From JBNKWA01 sp050299555 (GTDB lineage Bacteria; Pseudomonadota; Alphaproteobacteria; Rhodobacterales; Rhodobacteraceae): DNA of 10,382 bases. Under the pieces are notes generated by a model. It saw only the letters and a program-made list of their open reading frames with translations, was not told the origin of the DNA and ran no database searches. The stretch is from positions 1 to 10,382 of the forward strand of contig JBNKWA010000066.1 of the NCBI GenBank assembly GCA_050299555.1. Direction: 5' to 3'. Below, piece after piece: positions 6,371-10,382 of the stretch. Made by a program: the position numbers and the translations under genes. Each line of letters opens with the position of its first letter. The first letter of the stretch is position 1.

Positions 6371-7549
6371 CTAGTCGTGCCGCCTGCCAGAGACAACCGT
6401 CCGGGCATCGCCCCAGGCACGCTTCAGCCGCGGCCTGATCCGCGCCAGTGCCAGCAGCGACAGCATCAGCGGCGCGTTGCGGATCTCGCCGGCGCGGACC
6501 GCCGCCATGGCGCGGCCGAACGGCACCACCAGCCGGCGAATATCCTCGCCCTCGCTGGCCAGCCCGTGCCCGTGCCCATGCCCGTGCCGCGCCTCCGCCT
6601 CGGGCAGGTCCGCCTCGCCCACGAACGAGGTGGTCAGCTCCGCCAGCGCCCCGGGCGAGCTGTAGTAGCGTCCGAGCAGCTTCAGCCGGCCCAGGGTCAC
6701 GCCCGCCTCCTCCACCGCCTCGCGCCGGGCGGTGCTTTCGGCCGTCTCGCCGGGGTCGATCAGTCCGGCAATGGCCTCGATCAGCCACGGGTTGGGGTCG
6801 CGCCGGGCAAATGGCGCGGCGCGGAACTGCTCGATCAGCAGCACCCGGTCGCGGCGCGGGTCCCAGGGCAGGACCGTCGCCGCATCGCCGGTGCCAAAGG
6901 CCTCGCGGATCAGCGTCCCGGTCACGTCGCCATCGAAGCGGCGATGCTGCAGCGCGTGCTCCTCGACCGAGAAGAACCCAGCATAGGGATAACGCGGCGC
7001 GCCGGCGGTGACGTCCTCGGGCCCGCGCCGCGAACCCAGGCTTGGCGTCGTGGGCGAGGCCGAAGCCCGGGCGCGGGCCCAGGCGCGGCGCCGGATGCCG
7101 GGCATCAGCCCCGCGATCCGCTCGGCCGCGGGGGTGCCGAAATGCCCCATCGCCTCGCGCGCCACCTCCAGGAAGAACGGCTTGTGCCGTGCCTTCCAGC
7201 CGGCAAGGTCCCAGTCCCCGGCCGCCTCGCCGGAGGGGTCGGCGACAAAGACCAGCGCCTGCCGCGCGCCATCCTCGGTCAGCACCTCGCGCGCCTGCGC
7301 CTCATAGCCGAAGCCACCCTCGAAGAACCGCAGCCGGTCAAGCGCTTCGGGCCCGAGCCCTTCGGCCAGCAGCCCCTCGGCGGCCTGCCCCGGGGCCGTC
7401 ACCAGCACCGGATAGGCACCGCCCGATGCAGCGGCCGCACGATGCCCCGGCACCCGCGCCGGGCCCAGCCGGCCGGCGGGTTCGCGGCCCAGCACCACCG
7501 CCCGCAGGTCCGGGTCGCGCAGCGTGCCGAAGAAGAAGACGGCCGTCAT
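6371..7549 (-). CDS. GGCT-like domain fused to a Nudix hydrolase (ADP-ribose pyrophosphatase-like)
   Basis: This 392-residue protein has two domains. Residues 1 to about 100 resemble the gamma-glutamylcyclotransferase/AIG2-like fold: FFFGTLRDPDL at the start, then LDRLRFFEGGFGYEA, in which E77 sits where these enzymes keep their catalytic Glu. Residues about 185-380 form a Nudix domain. The Nudix box occupies 262-284 and fits GX5EX7REUXEEXGU at every fixed position (G262, E268, R276, E277, E280, E281, G283). QFRAAPF before it and LASEGEDI after it resemble the NudF/ADP-ribose pyrophosphatase group, so ADP-ribose or a related nucleotide sugar is the likely substrate. A HGHGHGHG run (322-329) sits in the loop before LASEGEDI. 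The linker (150-175) is Arg/Ala/Ser-rich. The start is ATG 7549, 38 nt after the xsc stop; its ribosome binding site is weak, suggesting read-through transcription from xsc. Confidence 0.9.
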   Translation of the reverse strand: MTAVFFFGTLRDPDLRAVVLGREPAGRLGPARVPGHRAAAASGGAYPVLVTAPGQAAEGLLAEGLGPEALDRLRFFEGGFGYEAQAREVLTEDGARQALVFVADPSGEAAGDWDLAGWKARHKPFFLEVAREAMGHFGTPAAERIAGLMPGIRRRAWARARASASPTTPSLGSRRGPEDVTAGAPRYPYAGFFSVEEHALQHRRFDGDVTGTLIREAFGTGDAATVLPWDPRRDRVLLIEQFRAAPFARRDPNPWLIEAIAGLIDPGETAESTARREAVEEAGVTLGRLKLLGRYYSSPGALAELTTSFVGEADLPEAEARHGHGHGHGLASEGEDIRRLVVPFGRAMAAVRAGEIRNAPLMLSLLALARIRPRLKRAWGDARTVVSGRRHD

Positions 7550-7587
7550 CGGGCCGCCGGGATGGGTGATCGCCGCTGCCGCACGTG

Positions 7588-9369
7588 TCAGCCCGCACCC
7601 TTCTGGGGCACCATGTCGGCGGGGTCGATCCCGGCCACCGCCACCGGCGCCTTCATGGCGTCGCGGCGGAACGGCTCGCCCAGCTCCTGGTTCAGGATCA
7701 CCTCCAGGAACGTCGTCACCCCGTCCTGCATCTGCGCCCTGACCGCCTCGTCCAGCGCCTCGCGCAAGGCCTCCATGGTCGTGACCGCGACCCCCTTCAG
7801 CCCGCAGGCCTCGGCGATGCGGGCATAGGACACCTGCGGGTCAAGCTCGGTGCCGACGAAATTGTCCGCATACCACAGCGTCGTGTTCCGCTTCTCCGCC
7901 CCCCACTGGTAGTTGCGGAAGATCACCATGGTGATCGCCGGCCAGGGCTTGCGGCCGATGGCGGTCATCTCGTTCATCGAGATGCCGTAGGCGCCGTCGC
8001 CGGCAAAGCCCACCACCGGCACGTCCGGGCAGCCGATCTTGGCGCCGACGATGGCCGGAAAGCCGTAGCCGCAGGGGCCGAACAGCCCCGGCGCCAGGTA
8101 TTTCCGCCCCGCCTCGAAGGTCGGATAGGCATTGCCGATGGCGCAGTTGTTGCCGATGTCGGACGAGATGATCGCCTGCTTCGGCAATGCCGCGGTGATC
8201 GCCCGCCAGGCCATGCGGGCACTCATCCGGTCCGGGTGCGCCTGCCGCGCCCGCTGGTTCCAGCTGGTGCCGGCGTCGTCCTCCTCATGGTCCATGCTCG
8301 ACAGTTCCTGCGCCCAGCGCGACTTGGTCTCGGCGATCAGCTCGCCCCGCGCCTTGCGCCCCGCCTCGCCGGCGCCTTCGGGCAGCGCCGCCAGGATCGC
8401 CCCGGCCACCGCCCCTGCATCGCCGATCACGCCCACCGCCACCGGCTTAGTCAGCCCAATGCGGTCGGGGTTGAGGTCCACCTGGATCAGCCTGGCCTCC
8501 TTCGGCCAATAGTCGAGTCCGTAGGCCGGCAGCGTCGAGAACGGGTTCAGCCGCGTGCCCAGCGCCAGCACCACGTCGGCCCGCGCGATCAGCTCCATCG
8601 CCGCCTTCGAGCCGTTATACCCCAGCGGCCCGGCAAACAGCGGATGCGAGCCGGGAAAGGCGTCGTTGTGCTGGTAGTTGCAGCAGACCGGCGCGGTCAG
8701 CCGCTCGGCCAGCGCCTTCACCTTGGGGATCGCCCCCGCCAGCACCACGCCGGCGCCCGACAGGATCACCGGGAACCTGGCGTCCGACAGCAGCCCGGCC
8801 GCCGCCGCCACCGCCTCGGGTCCGCCCGCCGGCGGCTCGAACTCCACCACCGCCGGCAGCGCGATGTCGATGACCTGGGTCCAGAAATCCCGCGGCACGT
8901 TGATCTGCGCCGGCGCCGACAGCCGCTTGGCCTTCAGGATCACCCGGTTCAGCACCTCGGCGATCCTGACCGGGTCGCGCACCTCCTCCTGATAGCAGAC
9001 CATGTCGCGGAACAGCGCCATCTGCTCCACCTCCTGGAACCCGCCCTGGCCGATGGTCCGGTTCGCCGCCTGCGGCGTCACCAGCAGCATCGGCGTGTGG
9101 TTCCAGTAGGCGGTCTTGATGGCGGTGACGAAGTTGGTGATCCCGGGCCCGTTCTGGGCGATGGCCATCGCCATTTTGCCGCTGGCGCGGGTATAGCCGT
9201 CGGCCATGTAGCCGCCGTTGCACTCGTGCGCCACGTCCCAGAAGCGGATGCCGGCCTTCGGGAACAGGTCCGAGATCGGCATGAAGGCCGAGCCGATGAT
9301 GCCGAAGGCGTGCTCGATCCCGTGCCGCTGCAGCACCTTCACAAAGGCTTCCTCGGTGGTCATGCGCAT
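7588..9369 (-). CDS. xsc: Sulfoacetaldehyde acetyltransferase (ThDP-dependent)
   Basis: Xsc cleaves sulfoacetaldehyde with phosphate, giving acetyl phosphate and sulfite, and is the key C-S bond-breaking step of taurine breakdown in the cytoplasm. The 593-residue length matches the family. The three domains of the acetolactate synthase-like ThDP superfamily are visible. The N-terminal pyrimidine-binding domain has GSAFMPISDLFPKAG and HECNGGYMADGYTR with the catalytic Glu E49. A central domain spans about 185-340. The C-terminal pyrophosphate-binding domain has GDG (458-460) and N486 for Mg-ThDP. Stretches such as AQNGPGITNFVTAIKTAYWN and GQGGFQEVEQM are characteristic of Xsc rather than of acetolactate synthase. 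I chose ATG 9369 because GGAGG stands 8 nt before it; an ATG at 9363 is less well placed, and 91 further in-frame upstream residues look non-coding. It follows tpa on the same strand; pta, its frequent neighbour, is absent. Confidence 0.96.
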   Translation of the reverse strand: MRMTTEEAFVKVLQRHGIEHAFGIIGSAFMPISDLFPKAGIRFWDVAHECNGGYMADGYTRASGKMAMAIAQNGPGITNFVTAIKTAYWNHTPMLLVTPQAANRTIGQGGFQEVEQMALFRDMVCYQEEVRDPVRIAEVLNRVILKAKRLSAPAQINVPRDFWTQVIDIALPAVVEFEPPAGGPEAVAAAAGLLSDARFPVILSGAGVVLAGAIPKVKALAERLTAPVCCNYQHNDAFPGSHPLFAGPLGYNGSKAAMELIARADVVLALGTRLNPFSTLPAYGLDYWPKEARLIQVDLNPDRIGLTKPVAVGVIGDAGAVAGAILAALPEGAGEAGRKARGELIAETKSRWAQELSSMDHEEDDAGTSWNQRARQAHPDRMSARMAWRAITAALPKQAIISSDIGNNCAIGNAYPTFEAGRKYLAPGLFGPCGYGFPAIVGAKIGCPDVPVVGFAGDGAYGISMNEMTAIGRKPWPAITMVIFRNYQWGAEKRNTTLWYADNFVGTELDPQVSYARIAEACGLKGVAVTTMEALREALDEAVRAQMQDGVTTFLEVILNQELGEPFRRDAMKAPVAVAGIDPADMVPQKGAG

Positions 9370-9735
9370 CGCCCGTCCCTCCCCATGTCGTTTGGCCGGA
9401 GAGTGCCGGAAACCGCCGCGAAGGCAAGGGGCGGCAGCCGCAATCGCCGGCATGTGGTCGGGGCCGGTTCCGCCGACGCCATCAGCAGCGACGCTGGCCG
9501 CGCGTGCGAGGACGCAACGGGCCGGCCGACCCGCAAGGGGGAGGACGGGCCGCCTTCGGCCCAAACCGGCGGCGAGGATCGCCGAAGGCGATCCGAGGCG
9601 GCGGGCGGGAGCGCCCTCGCCTCGGCTCATCATTCCAGGCAACGGCGATCGGGATCAGCTCCTCGATGCGGCCAGCCGCCCCCTCGCGCTCGATCGGCGG
9701 GATCCGGCCGGCGCGGCGCGGCCGGCTCGCGCCCG
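9370..9735 (-). other. tpa-xsc intergenic region with several GC-rich hairpins
   Basis: There is no gene in these 366 nt; an in-frame extension of xsc covers part of it but shows no family similarity. Four potential hairpins are visible. One 7-bp stem (9704-9710 with 9719-9725) lies about 10 nt after the tpa stop. An imperfect stem pairs 9594-9600 with 9618-9624, with an inner 9603-9607/9612-9616 helix. A perfect 8-bp stem with a GAA loop on the + strand spans 9576-9594. A 6-bp stem with a 4-nt loop spans 9547-9562. None is followed by a U-run on the minus strand, so none is a standard intrinsic terminator. They may stabilise or process the tpa-xsc transcript, or adjust the amount of xsc mRNA. 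No clear promoter for xsc was identified. Confidence 0.55.
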
Positions 9736-10382
9736 TCAGCCGAAGACCCGGCCCAGCGCGCCGTCGATGGCGTCGGTGATCCGGTCGATATCGTCGGCGG
9801 TCGAGATCAGCGCCGGGCTGAGGCAGAGCACGTTGTTCAGCCCCGGCAGCGAGCGGTTGGTCATGCCGATGATCACCCCCTGCTTCAGGCAGTCGCCGAC
9901 CACCGCCTGCACCTGCTTCTCCGGTGCCGGCTCCTTGCTCGCGCGGTCGGCGACCAGCTCGGCGCCGCAGAACAGCCCCTTGCCGCGCACGTCGCCGATC
10001 ACCTTGTGCTTGTCCATCAGCGCCCGCAGGTTGCCCATCAGCCGCTCGCCCATGGCGACGGTGTTCCCGATCAGCCCCTCGTCCTCGATGATGCGCATGT
10101 TCTCCAGCGCCGCCGCCGGCCCGGCGGTGCAGCCGCCAAAGGTCGAGATGTCGCGGAAATAGTCCAGCGGATCGTCGACGTCCTCCTTGAACATCTCGAA
10201 CACTTCCTCGGTGGTCACCATGCAGGCGATGGCCGCATAGCCCGAGGCGACGCCCTTGGCCATGGTCACGAAATCGGGCTTCACCCCGTAATGCTGATAG
10301 CCGAACCAGGTGCCGGTGCGGCCGACCCCGCAGACCACCTCGTCGATATGCAGCAGGATCTCGTACTTGCGGCAGATCTCGC
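9736..10382 (-). CDS. tpa: Taurine:pyruvate aminotransferase, C-terminal part (runs off the window)
   Basis: Tpa transfers the amino group of taurine to pyruvate, giving sulfoacetaldehyde and alanine; it is the first step of taurine dissimilation and supplies Xsc. About 215 C-terminal residues of a class III (omega) PLP aminotransferase of roughly 460 residues are present; the reading frame is open to the window edge, so no start is visible. HIDEVVCGVGRTG carries the Asp that contacts the PLP ring nitrogen, and MAKGVASGY carries the Schiff-base lysine. YFRDISTFGGCTAGPAAAL is the usual substrate- and phosphate-contact region, and the small C-terminal domain ends in GRVFG. Assignment to Tpa rather than another omega-aminotransferase rests on overall resemblance plus the adjacent xsc on the same strand. 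The promoter, and any TauR site, would lie outside the window. Confidence 0.92.
   Translation of the reverse strand, partial: EICRKYEILLHIDEVVCGVGRTGTWFGYQHYGVKPDFVTMAKGVASGYAAIACMVTTEEVFEMFKEDVDDPLDYFRDISTFGGCTAGPAAALENMRIIEDEGLIGNTVAMGERLMGNLRALMDKHKVIGDVRGKGLFCGAELVADRASKEPAPEKQVQAVVGDCLKQGVIIGMTNRSLPGLNNVLCLSPALISTADDIDRITDAIDGALGRVFG

Noticed and set aside
6331..6420. Upstream start for the CysK-type protein (376 residues)
   Set aside because: The extra 30 residues overlap the Nudix gene and do not resemble the family N-terminus, which begins at MDIRDSVSAAIGNTPL.
9370..9642. N-terminal extension of xsc by 91 residues
   Set aside because: The added residues have no Xsc similarity, the family length is reached from ATG 9369, and that ATG has a good GGAGG site.

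Overview
The window reads as chromosomal DNA of a high-GC alphaproteobacterium. The taurine genes, the CysK subtype, the DUF3772 mechanosensitive channel and the fused Nudix protein suggest Rhodobacterales (Rhodobacteraceae/Paracoccaceae-like); this placement is inferred from gene content and style, not from a search.

Left end (1-1552): nested insertion sequences on the + strand. The window opens inside an IS3-family transposase gene whose reading frame stops making sense exactly after the HHSD motif, which carries the second catalytic Asp. An IS110-family element follows (about 153-1528). Immediately after it the IS3 motif resumes in the right order (QGSQY). The IS110 element therefore sits inside the IS3 gene. 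Its own transposase is split by a frameshift near position 600-618. The roughly 290 nt ahead of the transposase are where IS110-group elements usually encode their bridge RNA. Nothing recognisable lies in 1553-1857.

Middle (1858-7549): everything is on the minus strand. In transcription order these are a fused GGCT-like/Nudix hydrolase, a CysK-type PLP synthase, a large DUF3772/MscS channel, an alanyl-tRNA editing protein overlapping the channel gene by 4 nt, and a tRNA-Ser(GGA) with its own plausible promoter. The IS nest lies just past the 3' end of the tRNA gene, a common position for acquired DNA.

Right end (7588-10382): taurine dissimilation, also on the minus strand. The C-terminal half of taurine:pyruvate aminotransferase (tpa, running off the window) is followed by a 366-nt hairpin-rich gap and then by sulfoacetaldehyde acetyltransferase (xsc). 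Tpa makes sulfoacetaldehyde from taurine; Xsc converts it with phosphate to acetyl phosphate and sulfite. The usual downstream partner pta is not here. The Nudix gene and the CysK gene follow xsc instead, so the released sulfite lies genetically close to a sulfide-fixing enzyme.

No wholly new system was found. The most interesting items are the precise IS110-in-IS3 insertion with its candidate guide RNA region, the mutually exclusive hairpins between tpa and xsc, the CysK homologue with an altered substrate loop, and the GGCT-Nudix fusion with a His-Gly tract.
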